In this document: positions 1 through 7,596 of the stretch, one piece after another | How the letters are laid out: each line of letters begins with the position of its first letter | Numbering within the stretch: the first letter of the stretch is position 1 | Assembly (NCBI GenBank): GCA_038252255.1 | Contig: JBBSAM010000018.1 | Coordinates: 35,357-99,356, forward strand | Length of the DNA: 64,000 nucleotides | Source: Chersky-806 sp038252255 | GTDB lineage: Bacteria > Actinomycetota > Acidimicrobiia > IMCC26256 > JAENVU01 | Reading direction: 5' to 3' | Program-made: the position numbers and the translations under genes | The notes under the pieces: model-generated | Databases searched by the model: none | What the model saw: the letters and a program-made list of their open reading frames with translations, nothing else | What the model was told of the DNA's origin: nothing

Positions 1-374
1 AGCTGCTGGTGGCGCGAGAGGACGCGGGTCTTCGTGGTGGTCGTTCGGCCCGGAACGACGGACACGCCGTGCACACGTACCCCCGCCGACCCGAGCAGCT
101 CCCGGATGCGACTGCCGGACGCGTCGGCGCCGGTCCAGCCCGCGACGTCCGCGTGCACGCCGAGACCTGCGAGGTTGAGCGCGACGTTTCCCGCGCCACC
201 GACCGATGCGGTCTCGCGTCCGAGGCGGACGACGGGTACCGGTGCTTCGGGAGAGATGCGAGCGACGTCGCCGACGAGGTAGCGGTCGAGCATGAGGTCG
301 CCGATCACGAGCATGCGCGCGCCGGCGAATCCACCACGGACGCTCGCGTGAACGAGGTCGGGACGATCAAACAT
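1..374 (-). CDS. hldE: D-glycero-beta-D-manno-heptose-7-phosphate kinase (HldE/RfaE kinase domain), partial
   Basis: The gene runs off the left edge; 124 codons of the N-terminus are visible. It is a PfkB/ribokinase-fold kinase expected to phosphorylate heptose 7-phosphate at C1. The RfaE-specific signature is clear: GDLMLDRY at residues 25-32, RISPEAPVPV at 39-48 and GGAGNVA at 59-65. The ATG (372-374) overlaps the gmhA stop by 8 bases, so the two are translationally coupled and act in consecutive steps. Whether a C-terminal cytidylyl/adenylyltransferase domain is present lies outside the window, so kinase-only HldA-like versus bifunctional HldE cannot be decided. Confidence 0.85.
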   Translation of the reverse strand, partial: MFDRPDLVHASVRGGFAGARMLVIGDLMLDRYLVGDVARISPEAPVPVVRLGRETASVGGAGNVALNLAGLGVHADVAGWTGADASGSRIRELLGSAGVRVHGVSVVPGRTTTTKTRVLSRHQQ

Positions 375-939
375 CGGGATCCGCCACGGTCGCGCCCTCC
401 ACGAGATGACACAGCTCATGGCCGATGAAGAGGTGCGCTTCCTGGATCCGCGGCGTCGCGGTGCTCGCCACGACGAGCGACGCTTCGGCGACGAACGCAA
501 CCTTGCCGCCGTCGCCGGCGGTGATGCCGACGGTGAACGCGCCCCGCTCACGCGCCACTTCGAGCCCGCGGACGACGTTCGCGCTGGTCCCCGAGGTGGA
601 GAGCCCCACGGCTACGTCACCCGGCTTGCACAGCGCTTCGAGCTGGCGGGCGAAGACGTCCTCGAACGAGCCGTCGTTCGCGACCGCGGTCAGCAGCGCG
701 CCGTCGGTGGTGAGGGCCATCGACGCGAGGCCGGGCCGGTCGACCAGGTAGCGGCCCACGAGCTCGGTGGCGAAGTGCTGACTCTGCGCGGCACTCCCGC
801 CGTTCCCGAACCAGAAGACCGTCCCGCCCGCGCGCAAGGATTCCGTCATCCGCGTCGCGACGTGCTCCATCTCCGGCACGAGGGCCCGGAGCGCCGTCAT
901 GACTTCCTCGTGGTCGTCGATAGCCTGCTGGATGTTCAC
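367..939 (-). CDS. gmhA: Phosphoheptose isomerase (sedoheptulose 7-phosphate isomerase)
   Basis: This SIS-domain protein of 190 residues matches the usual GmhA length. It should convert sedoheptulose 7-phosphate to D-glycero-D-manno-heptose 7-phosphate in the cytoplasm. The phosphosugar-binding motif GNGGSAAQSQHFATE lies at residues 45-59, STSGTSANV at 114-122, and the C-terminal IQEAHLFIGHELCH segment at about 165-178 carries the conserved Gln, Glu and His residues of this isomerase. It is upstream of and coupled to the heptose kinase. A 26-bp gap separates its start from the divergent gmhB start, so the two transcripts probably share a compact promoter region. Confidence 0.92.
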   Translation of the reverse strand: MNIQQAIDDHEEVMTALRALVPEMEHVATRMTESLRAGGTVFWFGNGGSAAQSQHFATELVGRYLVDRPGLASMALTTDGALLTAVANDGSFEDVFARQLEALCKPGDVAVGLSTSGTSANVVRGLEVARERGAFTVGITAGDGGKVAFVAEASLVVASTATPRIQEAHLFIGHELCHLVEGATVADPDV

Positions 940-965
940 AAAACTCTCTCGACGGGCGCTCTGCT

Positions 966-1502
966 GTGGTTGAGGTTAGCAACCGGGTAGTTCTCCTCGA
1001 TCGTGACGGAGTGCTCAACGTCGACCGAAGTGACTCCGTCAGACACCTCGGGGAGCTCGAGGTCCAGCCCGGGGCCGTCGAGGCCACGAGGCTCCTGCAC
1101 GCTGCCGGGTACCGGCTGCTCGTCATCACGAACCAGGCCGTGGTGGGACGGGGGCAGCTCGATCTCGACGGGCTCCACGAGATCAACGGGGAGCTCAACC
1201 GGCGGCTCGGCGGGACTCTCGACGGCTTCTACGTCTGCCCTCATACCCCCGAGGCCGGGTGTGCATGCAGAAAGCCCGGAACGCTGCTGTTGGAGCGGGC
1301 CCGCCAGGCCTGGCCCCACGACCCGGCGGAGACCTGGTTCGTCGTGGACGCCGAGCGTGACGTCGAGGCGGCCCGGCGAGCCGGGTACCGCCCCGCGCTC
1401 GTCCGCACCGGGAAGGGCCGCGCCACCGAGCCCATGCTGCCCGGCGTAGCCGCCTGGGACGACCTCCTCACCTTCGCCCGGTCCCTCCTCACGGATCCCT
1501 GA
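966..1502 (+). CDS. gmhB: D-glycero-D-manno-heptose 1,7-bisphosphate 7-phosphatase
   Basis: This is a HAD-family phosphatase of 178 residues. The nucleophile motif DRDGVLN is at residues 12-18 and the zinc-binding loop typical of GmhB and HisB-N, CPHTPEAGCACRKPG, at 91-105 supplies Cys91, His93, Cys99 and Cys101. Motif IV (D128xxxD132) is present although the glycine usual before the first Asp is Val. It removes the C7 phosphate of heptose bisphosphate, the step after the kinase encoded divergently at the left edge. The start is a GTG just 26 bp from gmhA. HisB-type histidinol phosphatase is the alternative, made unlikely by the neighbours. Confidence 0.85.
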   Translation: MVEVSNRVVLLDRDGVLNVDRSDSVRHLGELEVQPGAVEATRLLHAAGYRLLVITNQAVVGRGQLDLDGLHEINGELNRRLGGTLDGFYVCPHTPEAGCACRKPGTLLLERARQAWPHDPAETWFVVDAERDVEAARRAGYRPALVRTGKGRATEPMLPGVAAWDDLLTFARSLLTDP

Positions 1503-1523
1503 ACCCAGCGGCCGGGAATCGCC

Positions 1524-1571
1524 TTTCGGTGTCGATCGAACACGTCCCGACGTGTCGAGATGGCACCGAAA
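1524..1571. terminator. 48-bp bidirectional intergenic hairpin, copy A
   Basis: This imperfect inverted repeat lies between the convergent gmhB and pth genes. The outer arms TTTCGGTG and CACCGAAA are perfect, giving T- and A-runs at each end. An inner palindrome ACACGTC/GACGTGT forms the apex. It shares 41 of 48 bases with the hairpin at 40076-40123, also between convergent genes. A bidirectional terminator is the likely role. Confidence 0.65.
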
Positions 1572-1594
1572 CGAGCGGCGGCGGGTGGCGGTGC

Positions 1595-2206
1595 CTATTG
1601 GGGAGTGGTGTTGAAGCGGTTCATGGCCGCGTCGACGCCGTCCGCCGCGATCGTCTCGACCGCGTCCGCGGCCTGCTCGATCGTCACATCGATCTCTGCC
1701 CGCTCGCGCTTGCCGAAGCGGTTCAGCACGTGGTCCGCGCCCCGCTCCTTGCTCACCGGCTTCCCGACCCCGATCCGGACCCGCTGGAACGCGTCGCTGT
1801 GGAGATGGGCCTTGATCGAGCGCAGCCCGTTGTGTCCCGCGAGCCCGCCACCGGACTTGATCTTGAGCGCGGCGACGGGAAGGTCGAGCTCGTCGTGGAC
1901 GATCACCACCTGCTCGGGCTCGACTCCGTACCGGCGAGCGAGCAGCCCGACCGATTCCCCCGAGTCGTTCATGTACGTCAGTGGGATCGCGAGCGCGATG
2001 AGCTTGCCGCCGACGCGCACCTGGTCGACCCGGGCGCGCTCCTTGCCCTTCTTCAGCTTGGCGCCGTGGCGCGCCGCGAGCAGCTCGACGACCTCCGCGC
2101 CGACGTTGTGGCGCGTGCGCGCGTACTCCTCGCCAGGATTGCCGAGACCGACGACGAGCAGATCGGCCGGAGTTCCGGTGCGCGGCGCACGGGACCGCCG
2201 CAACAT
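1595..2206 (-). CDS. pth: Peptidyl-tRNA hydrolase
   Basis: Bacterial Pth releases tRNA from peptidyl-tRNA that drops off the ribosome. The 203-residue protein has GNPG at residues 22-25, the catalytic His in RHNVG at 32-36, the conserved DELDLP stretch at about 105 and SGGGLAGHNGLRS near 120, all diagnostic of the family. It follows rplY by 12 bases on the same strand, the usual actinobacterial pairing. The C-terminus is slightly long but otherwise ordinary. Transcription converges with gmhB across a hairpin. Confidence 0.96.
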   Translation of the reverse strand: MLRRSRAPRTGTPADLLVVGLGNPGEEYARTRHNVGAEVVELLAARHGAKLKKGKERARVDQVRVGGKLIALAIPLTYMNDSGESVGLLARRYGVEPEQVVIVHDELDLPVAALKIKSGGGLAGHNGLRSIKAHLHSDAFQRVRIGVGKPVSKERGADHVLNRFGKRERAEIDVTIEQAADAVETIAADGVDAAMNRFNTTPQ

Positions 2207-2218
2207 GAGACGGGCCCC

Positions 2219-2899
2219 TTAGTCCTCGGAGGAGTCGCCGCCGTCGTCGGAGGCGCTGCCCTCGGCCCCTTCTTCGCCTTCGGCAGCTGCGCCCTCTTCG
2301 CCTTCCTCGCCCTCGACCGCACCGGCCTCTTCCTCTTCGGTGAGACCGCGGGGAATGGAGACCTGGGCGACGAGCTCGTCGGGCTCGTGCATGACCTCGA
2401 CCCCGGGCGGGATCGGCAGGTCCGAGACCCGCAGCTGGTCACCGAGCGCGAGGTGGGAGATGTCCACGACGATCGACGTCGGGATGTTGCCGGGCATTGC
2501 CTCGACCGTCAGCGAGAAGAGCAGCTGCTCGAGGATGCCGCCTTCCTTGGCGCCCGGCGGCTCGCCCTCGGCGGTCAGCGGCACCTCCGCGCTCACCGCG
2601 ACGTCGCGGCGGACGCGGACGAAGTCCACGTGGACGAGCTCGTTGCGGGTCGGGTGGCGCTGGATCTGGCGGGCCAGGGCGAGCATCTCGTCACCGTCGA
2701 GCTGCAGCGTGATCAGCGTGTTGGACCCGGACTCGCTGTGGAGCGCGTGGTCGAGCTCGCGGGCGTTGACGGTGACGGCCACGGTGTCGGAGTCCAGTCC
2801 GTAGACGACCGCGGGCAGCTTGCCGGTACGGCGCAGACGGCCGGAGTTCCGGGAGCCCAGGAGGGTGCGGGGCTCTGCAGTGAGAATGACGTCCGGCAT
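2219..2899 (-). CDS. rplY: 50S ribosomal protein bL25, Ctc form
   Basis: The 226-residue protein has an N-terminal L25 beta-barrel domain (about 1-95, 5S rRNA binding), a TL5/CTC C-terminal domain (about 96-185) and a long acidic Glu/Gly/Ala tail of about 40 residues. This two-domain form is the actinobacterial and Bacillus Ctc general-stress type. It sits between prs and pth in the same direction, as in other actinobacteria. The acidic tail is lineage-variable. Confidence 0.95.
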   Translation of the reverse strand: MPDVILTAEPRTLLGSRNSGRLRRTGKLPAVVYGLDSDTVAVTVNARELDHALHSESGSNTLITLQLDGDEMLALARQIQRHPTRNELVHVDFVRVRRDVAVSAEVPLTAEGEPPGAKEGGILEQLLFSLTVEAMPGNIPTSIVVDISHLALGDQLRVSDLPIPPGVEVMHEPDELVAQVSIPRGLTEEEEAGAVEGEEGEEGAAAEGEEGAEGSASDDGGDSSED

Positions 2900-2987
2900 G
2901 GCGCGTGAGGTCCTTCAGGAAAGAGCTGGGGGGCCATCCATTGTGGCCTCTCCGGGCCGCCAGATCCAAACAGTGGGCCGGAACGGC

Positions 2988-3977
2988 CTAGACGTTGTCG
3001 CCTTTGAACAGCTCGCTGACCGAGGCGTCGGAGAAGACCGCCTGGATCGCCTTGGCCACGATCGGGGCGATCGACAGCACGGTGAGCGCGTCGAACCGCT
3101 TGTCGGAGGAGATCGGCAGGGTGTTCGTCAGGACCACCTGGCGGATCGGGCCGTTCTTCAACCGGTCCACCGCCGGGCCCGACAGCAGGGCGTGGGTGGC
3201 GACGATCGAGACCGAGTCGGCGCCCCGGCTGGTGAGGAGCTCGGCCGCGCTGACGATGGTGCCGGCGGTGTCGATCATGTCGTCCACCAGCAGGCACTGC
3301 CGGCCCTCGACCTCGCCGACCACCTCCTCGGCGACGGCCACATTGTGCGTGCCCTTGGGCCGGCGCTTGTCGATGAACGCGAGGTCGGGGTGGACGTCGT
3401 GCTCTTCGAGGCAGTTCGCGAACCGGCGTGCGAGCTTCCCACCACCGGCGTCCGGCGAGACGACCGTGACCCGGACGCTCGGGTCCAGCTCGCCGGCCAT
3501 GTGGTGCGCGAGCAGCGGCACCGCCGTGAGGTGGTCGACGGGGAAGTCGAAGAAGCCCTGGATCTGGCCCGTGTGCAGGTCCACCGTCACGACGCGGTCG
3601 GCGCCCGCCACGGTGAGCATGTCGGCCAGCAGGCGTGCGGTGATCGGCTCGCGACCTTCCGCCTTCCGGTCCTGGCGCGCGTACCCGTAGAAGGGGCACA
3701 CCGCGGTGATCCGCTTCGCCGACGCCCGCTTCGCCGCGTCGATCATGATCAGCTGCTCCATGATGCGGTCGTTGATCGGGTCGCAGAAGCTCTGGACCAC
3801 GAACACGTCCGCGCCGCGCACGTTCTCCCCGTAGCGGCAGTAGAGCTCGCCGTTGGCGAACCGCGAGAGCTTGATGTCACCGAGGGGCACCTGCAGGTTC
3901 GCGGCGATCTCCTCGGACAGCTCCGGGTTCCCCGAGCCGGCGAACAGGCTCAGCCGCTTCTTGGTGACCTGCTCCAT
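2988..3977 (-). CDS. prs: Ribose-phosphate pyrophosphokinase
   Basis: This enzyme makes PRPP from ribose 5-phosphate and ATP for nucleotide, His and Trp synthesis. The 329 residues carry FANGE at 40-44, the cation-binding TVDLHTGQIQGFF at 131-143, DAGGGK at about 176-181 and the PRPP-binding loop VDDMIDTAGT at 231-240. Its ATG shares one base with the glmU stop (TGATG), so glmU and prs are coupled. This is the canonical class I enzyme. Confidence 0.97.
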   Translation of the reverse strand: MEQVTKKRLSLFAGSGNPELSEEIAANLQVPLGDIKLSRFANGELYCRYGENVRGADVFVVQSFCDPINDRIMEQLIMIDAAKRASAKRITAVCPFYGYARQDRKAEGREPITARLLADMLTVAGADRVVTVDLHTGQIQGFFDFPVDHLTAVPLLAHHMAGELDPSVRVTVVSPDAGGGKLARRFANCLEEHDVHPDLAFIDKRRPKGTHNVAVAEEVVGEVEGRQCLLVDDMIDTAGTIVSAAELLTSRGADSVSIVATHALLSGPAVDRLKNGPIRQVVLTNTLPISSDKRFDALTVLSIAPIVAKAIQAVFSDASVSELFKGDNV

Positions 3978-5431
3978 CAGTCGCCTTCCTCATCCGGGTC
4001 GTCACGCCCGGTCCGTCGGTCTGCCCAGCCCTCGTCGATCTGCGCCGGAACGCCCTTCGCCATCGCGCCCGGCGGGACATCCCGGTTCACCACGGCCCCG
4101 GCGCCGGTGTACGCGCCCTCGCCGACCTCGACCGGCGCGACGAGCACCGTGTTCGAGGAGATGCGCGCGTCGGCCCCGACGACCGTCCGGTGCTTGTTCT
4201 TGCCGTCGTAGTTGGCGGTGATCGTCCCGGCGCCGATGTTCGCGCGGGGACCGATGTCGGCATCCCCGACGTACGAGAGATGCGGAACCTTCGCACCCTC
4301 ACCGATCTCCGCGTTCTTGGTCTCCACGAACGTCCCGACGTGCGCGCCCGCCGCGAGCCGCGTCCCCGGCCGCAACGATACGTACGGCCCGACCGTGCAG
4401 TCGTCACCGATCTCCGCGTCGACCGCGACCGTGTTCCGGACGACCGCGCGCTCGCCGACGATCGTGTCGGTGAGCCGGGTGTCGGGGCCGATCACCGAGC
4501 CGGTGCTCACGACGGTGCGGCCTTCCAGGATCGTGCCCGGCAGCAGACGAACATCCGGCTCGAGCTCGACCGAGGTGTCGACGTAGGTCGTCGCCGGATC
4601 GACCATCGACACGCCATCGCGCATCCACCGCAGGTTGATGCGAGCCCGCAGCTCCACCTCCGCCGCCGCGAGCTGGGCCCGGTCGTTGACGTGCATCGCC
4701 GCGGTGTGGTCGTCGGCCGGCACCGCCAGGACGCCGTGCCCGGCCTGGCGCAGGACGGAGACCGCGTCGGTCAGGTAGTACTCGCCCTGGGCGTTCTCGG
4801 GGCTCAGCCGGCGCAGGGCCGGCGCGAGCAGCCCGAGCCGGAAGCAGTAGATCGAGGTGTTGACCTCGTCGATCTCGAGCTCCTCGGGCGTCGCGTCCGT
4901 CTTCTCGACGATGTGGTCGATCCGGTCCTTGTCGTCGCGGACGATCCGGCCGAAGTCCACGGTCAGGTCGTCGAGCTCCGCGGTGAGCAGCGTCGCCGCC
5001 GCGTCCGCCTCACGGTGCTCGCGGGCGAGCCGGGCCAGCACCTCGGGGCGGACGAGCGGCGCGTCGCCCGGCATCACGAGCACGTCGCCGTCGAGATCCG
5101 GGTCGTCGGAGAACGCGGTGAGCCCCACGCTGACGGCGTCGCCGGTGCCGCGCTGCACGCGCTGCTCGACGAACTCGATCGGCATCTCCGTCGCGATCTG
5201 CTCCTGCAGGGTCTTCGTGACCCGCTCGGCGCCGTGACCGACCACGATCACGATCCGCTCGAGCGGCAGCGCGACGAGCGCGTCCACGACGTGCAGGAGC
5301 ATCGGGCGGCCGCACAACGGGTGCAGCACCTTGGGCAGCCCGGACCGCATGCGGGTGCCCTCGCCGGCTGCGAGCACCACGGCCGCCAACGGCCGGTAGC
5401 CACTCAACGCTGTCTCCGTCCCGTTCGCCAT
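3977..5431 (-). CDS. glmU: Bifunctional UDP-GlcNAc pyrophosphorylase / GlcN-1-P N-acetyltransferase
   Basis: GlmU catalyses the last two steps to UDP-GlcNAc for peptidoglycan. Residues 1 to about 240 form the nucleotidyltransferase with LAAGEGTRMRSGLPK at 20-34. The second half is a left-handed beta-helix of hexapeptide repeats containing the acetyltransferase segments NAEIGEG and ANYDGKNKH. At 484 residues it is full length. It lies just downstream of tRNA-Gln and overlaps prs by one base. The N-terminal ten residues before the Rossmann strand are not conserved, so a slightly later start is possible. Confidence 0.96.
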   Translation of the reverse strand: MANGTETALSGYRPLAAVVLAAGEGTRMRSGLPKVLHPLCGRPMLLHVVDALVALPLERIVIVVGHGAERVTKTLQEQIATEMPIEFVEQRVQRGTGDAVSVGLTAFSDDPDLDGDVLVMPGDAPLVRPEVLARLAREHREADAAATLLTAELDDLTVDFGRIVRDDKDRIDHIVEKTDATPEELEIDEVNTSIYCFRLGLLAPALRRLSPENAQGEYYLTDAVSVLRQAGHGVLAVPADDHTAAMHVNDRAQLAAAEVELRARINLRWMRDGVSMVDPATTYVDTSVELEPDVRLLPGTILEGRTVVSTGSVIGPDTRLTDTIVGERAVVRNTVAVDAEIGDDCTVGPYVSLRPGTRLAAGAHVGTFVETKNAEIGEGAKVPHLSYVGDADIGPRANIGAGTITANYDGKNKHRTVVGADARISSNTVLVAPVEVGEGAYTGAGAVVNRDVPPGAMAKGVPAQIDEGWADRRTGRDDPDEEGD

Positions 5432-5513
5432 GGTCGCACCTGGCCCAGTCTCGCCTGCTTCAGCCGGTGGCTCGGCGCATTTCGCCTGGCTGGCTCAACG
5501 CTTGCTCGGCCTG

Positions 5514-5584
5514 CTCGGGGGCGAGGTTTCGAACCTCGACTTGGGACTCCAAAGGACCCCGTGCTGCCGTTACACCACCCCCGA
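5514..5584 (-). tRNA. tRNA-Gln (anticodon TTG)
   Basis: A 71-nt cloverleaf can be drawn. The acceptor TCGGGGG pairs fully with CCCCCGA, the D-arm is GTGT/GCAC, the T-arm is CGAGG-TTCGAAA-CCTCG, and the discriminator is G followed by CA. The anticodon loop CTTTGGA puts TTG at positions 34-36. The anticodon stem GGGTC/GTCCC has a T-T mismatch at 30-40. Position next to glmU matches other actinobacteria. Confidence 0.93.
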
Positions 5585-5674
5585 CCGACCCGATCGACCT
5601 TACCGCGGGGTGATTGTCGACCCGACGCTCTGAATGTGACATCCCGACCGGTCACGAGTAGCGTCGGCGCCTTC

Positions 5675-5776
5675 ATGGGCTCCCTGATCAAGAAGCGCCG
5701 CAAGCGCATGCGCAAGAAGAAGCACAAGAAGCTGCTGAAGAAGACGCGCTGGCAGCGTCGCCAGCAGGGTCGCTAG
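5675..5776 (+). CDS. Ribosomal protein bS22-like (AURKAIP1/COX24 domain), 33 residues
   Basis: This 33-residue, extremely basic protein starts MGSLIKKRRKRMRKKKHKKL and ends in RRQQGR. It matches the pattern of the small subunit protein bS22 seen in mycobacterial ribosome structures, where it sits near the decoding centre of 16S rRNA. The ATG is chosen because homologues begin MGSxIKKRRKRM. It stands alone on the plus strand between tRNA-Gln and ispE and ends at a strong hairpin. Such short genes are often missed in automated annotation. Confidence 0.88.
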   Translation: MGSLIKKRRKRMRKKKHKKLLKKTRWQRRQQGR

Positions 5777-5811
5777 CCCCAGGGCGCGACCGGGAGCCCA
5801 AAACGAACTCT

Positions 5812-5835
5812 GGGAGCCGCCTCCGGGCGGCTCCC
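5812..5835. terminator. Hairpin terminator after bS22 gene
   Basis: A perfect 10-bp stem GGGAGCCGCC/GGCGGCTCCC is closed by a TCCG tetraloop. It lies 35 bases past the bS22 stop and just beyond the ispE end on the other strand, so it can serve both convergent transcripts. There is no U-tract, which is common for actinobacterial terminators. Confidence 0.75.
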
Positions 5836-5851
5836 GCCGCGTCCGGTCGCC

Positions 5852-6721
5852 TCAACCCGGGAGGACGGTCGTCCCGACGGGGACGCCCAGGGAGAGCGCG
5901 TGGTAGGCCACGACGCCCAGCTCACCCTCCACCCGGCGCTGCGCCTCGCCGGCGGCACCCTCGTCCTCGAAGGGGATCCAGCACGCCGAGCCACTGCCCG
6001 CGAGCAGGGCCGGCGCACCGGCAGCGGCCTCGAATGACTCCCGGAACGGGGCCAGCCGTGGCTCGACCCGCTGGGCGGCCGGCTCCAGGTCGTTGCTCAG
6101 CTCCGCCACCACGTGCTCGAGCGCGCGCGGCGACGGGATCGTCCGTGGGCTCCGGGGCCCGCCGAGCTCGTCCCACGCCCGGTAGACGGCCGGCGTGGAG
6201 ATCGCGAACGGCGGGACCACGACGAGGACCCGAACCGGCTCCGGCAACGTGAGCGGCTCGATGACCTCGCCCCGGCCCCGCATCCAAGCAGGGCTCCCGT
6301 ACAGGCAGAACGGGACGTCAGAGCCGATCGCGGCCGCCACCGCGACCATCGCGGCTCTCTCGGCGCGGAACGCATGCTCGCCACAGGCCCGGATCATCGC
6401 CGCGGCATCGGACGAGCCACCGCCCAGACCCGACCCGGGGGGAATCCGCTTCTCGAGCCGGACGACCAGGCCCTCGCCGTCGGGCACGAATCGGCGCGCG
6501 GCGCGCACGACCAGGTTCTCGTCGCCGGCCGGGACGCCGGCGGCTGCGGGACCGCCGACCTCGAGCCGCACACCGGGCGGCCCCGGTGAGACCCGGAGCG
6601 TGTCGCACGGAGCGGAGATCGAGACCGTCAGCGCCTCCAGGTCATGGAACCCGTCGGCGCGGGTGCCGAGCACGCGCAGCGACAGCGTGAGCTTGGCGGG
6701 GGCGATCAGCTCGATCTTCAC
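5852..6721 (-). CDS. ispE: 4-diphosphocytidyl-2-C-methyl-D-erythritol kinase
   Basis: This GHMP kinase of the MEP isoprenoid pathway phosphorylates CDP-methylerythritol. The 289-residue protein has the substrate-binding Lys in APAKLTLSL (7-15), the ATP loop PPGSGLGGGSSDAA at 94-107 and GSDVPFCL at 133-140. Its ATG overlaps the rsmA stop (ATGA, 6718-6721), so the pair is translationally coupled as in most actinobacteria. Length and motifs are ordinary. Confidence 0.95.
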   Translation of the reverse strand: MKIELIAPAKLTLSLRVLGTRADGFHDLEALTVSISAPCDTLRVSPGPPGVRLEVGGPAAAGVPAGDENLVVRAARRFVPDGEGLVVRLEKRIPPGSGLGGGSSDAAAMIRACGEHAFRAERAAMVAVAAAIGSDVPFCLYGSPAWMRGRGEVIEPLTLPEPVRVLVVVPPFAISTPAVYRAWDELGGPRSPRTIPSPRALEHVVAELSNDLEPAAQRVEPRLAPFRESFEAAAGAPALLAGSGSACWIPFEDEGAAGEAQRRVEGELGVVAYHALSLGVPVGTTVLPG

Positions 6722-7551
6722 GCCGCCGCCCGGGTGATCGCGGCCCAGGCTTCGAGATCGAGGGCCTCGGCCCGCGCCCGAGGATCGACCCCGGCCGCTT
6801 CCAGCACGCCGAGCGTCCGATCACCGAGCTGGGTCTGGAGCGCGCGCCGCAGCATCTTGCGGCGCTGGCCGAAGCCGGCGCGGACGAGTCCGAACAGCGC
6901 GGCGGGCGACGGCACGTCCACCGGTGGCGCGTCGTGGCGCACGATCCGGACGAGCGCGGACTCGACCTTCGGTGGCGGGAGGAACACCGTGGGCGGGACC
7001 AGCCCGACGATCTGCGCGCGCCCGTAGAACGCGACCTTCACCGAGATCGCCCCGTACTCGCGCCCACCCGGCGACGCGGCGAGCCGCTCCCCGACCTCAC
7101 GTTGGACCATGAACAGCAACGACCGGACCATCGGTGCATCCTCGAGAAACCGGGCGACGATCGGAGTCGCGACGTTGTACGGGAGGTTGGCGACGAGCTT
7201 CCAGCCTTCGGGCTGCGCCGGCAGCAGCGCGTCGAGGTCCGCGCTGAGCGCGTCGCCCTGGACCACGTGCACGCCGGGGAGACCAGCGACGACCTCGGCC
7301 AGCGCGGGCAGGACGTGCCGGTCGAGCTCCAGCGCGGTGACCGACGCGCCGGTGTCCGCGAGCGCGACCGTGAGCGAGCCGATGCCCGGCCCGATCTCGA
7401 CCACGTGGTCGCCCGGCTCGACCGCGGCGAGCCGCACGATCCGCCGGGCGGTGTTGGGGTCGGCGAGGAAGTTCTGCCCGAGCGCCCGGCTGGGCCTCAG
7501 CCCGTGCCGTTCGACGAGCTCGGTGATCGTCGCCGGGGTCAGCAGGGGCAC
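6718..7551 (-). CDS. rsmA: 16S rRNA (adenine1518/1519-N6)-dimethyltransferase
   Basis: RsmA/KsgA dimethylates two adjacent adenosines in helix 45 of 16S rRNA late in 30S assembly. The 277-residue protein shows LGQNFLADP at 24-32, the SAM-binding VEIGPGIGSL at about 50-59 and the catalytic NLPYN motif at about 123. It is coupled to ispE by an ATGA overlap and lies downstream of the RpfB-like cell-wall protein, the standard actinobacterial order. Confidence 0.96.
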   Translation of the reverse strand: MPLLTPATITELVERHGLRPSRALGQNFLADPNTARRIVRLAAVEPGDHVVEIGPGIGSLTVALADTGASVTALELDRHVLPALAEVVAGLPGVHVVQGDALSADLDALLPAQPEGWKLVANLPYNVATPIVARFLEDAPMVRSLLFMVQREVGERLAASPGGREYGAISVKVAFYGRAQIVGLVPPTVFLPPPKVESALVRIVRHDAPPVDVPSPAALFGLVRAGFGQRRKMLRRALQTQLGDRTLGVLEAAGVDPRARAEALDLEAWAAITRAAA

Positions 7552-7596
7552 GGGCTCATGCTCGCGCCGTGGGCGACAGGCCGGAGATCCGCGACC

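Noticed and set aside
1529..2908. Long plus-strand frame of 459 codons across pth and rplY
   Set aside because: It is antisense to two certain housekeeping genes and has the biased composition of a high-GC shadow frame.
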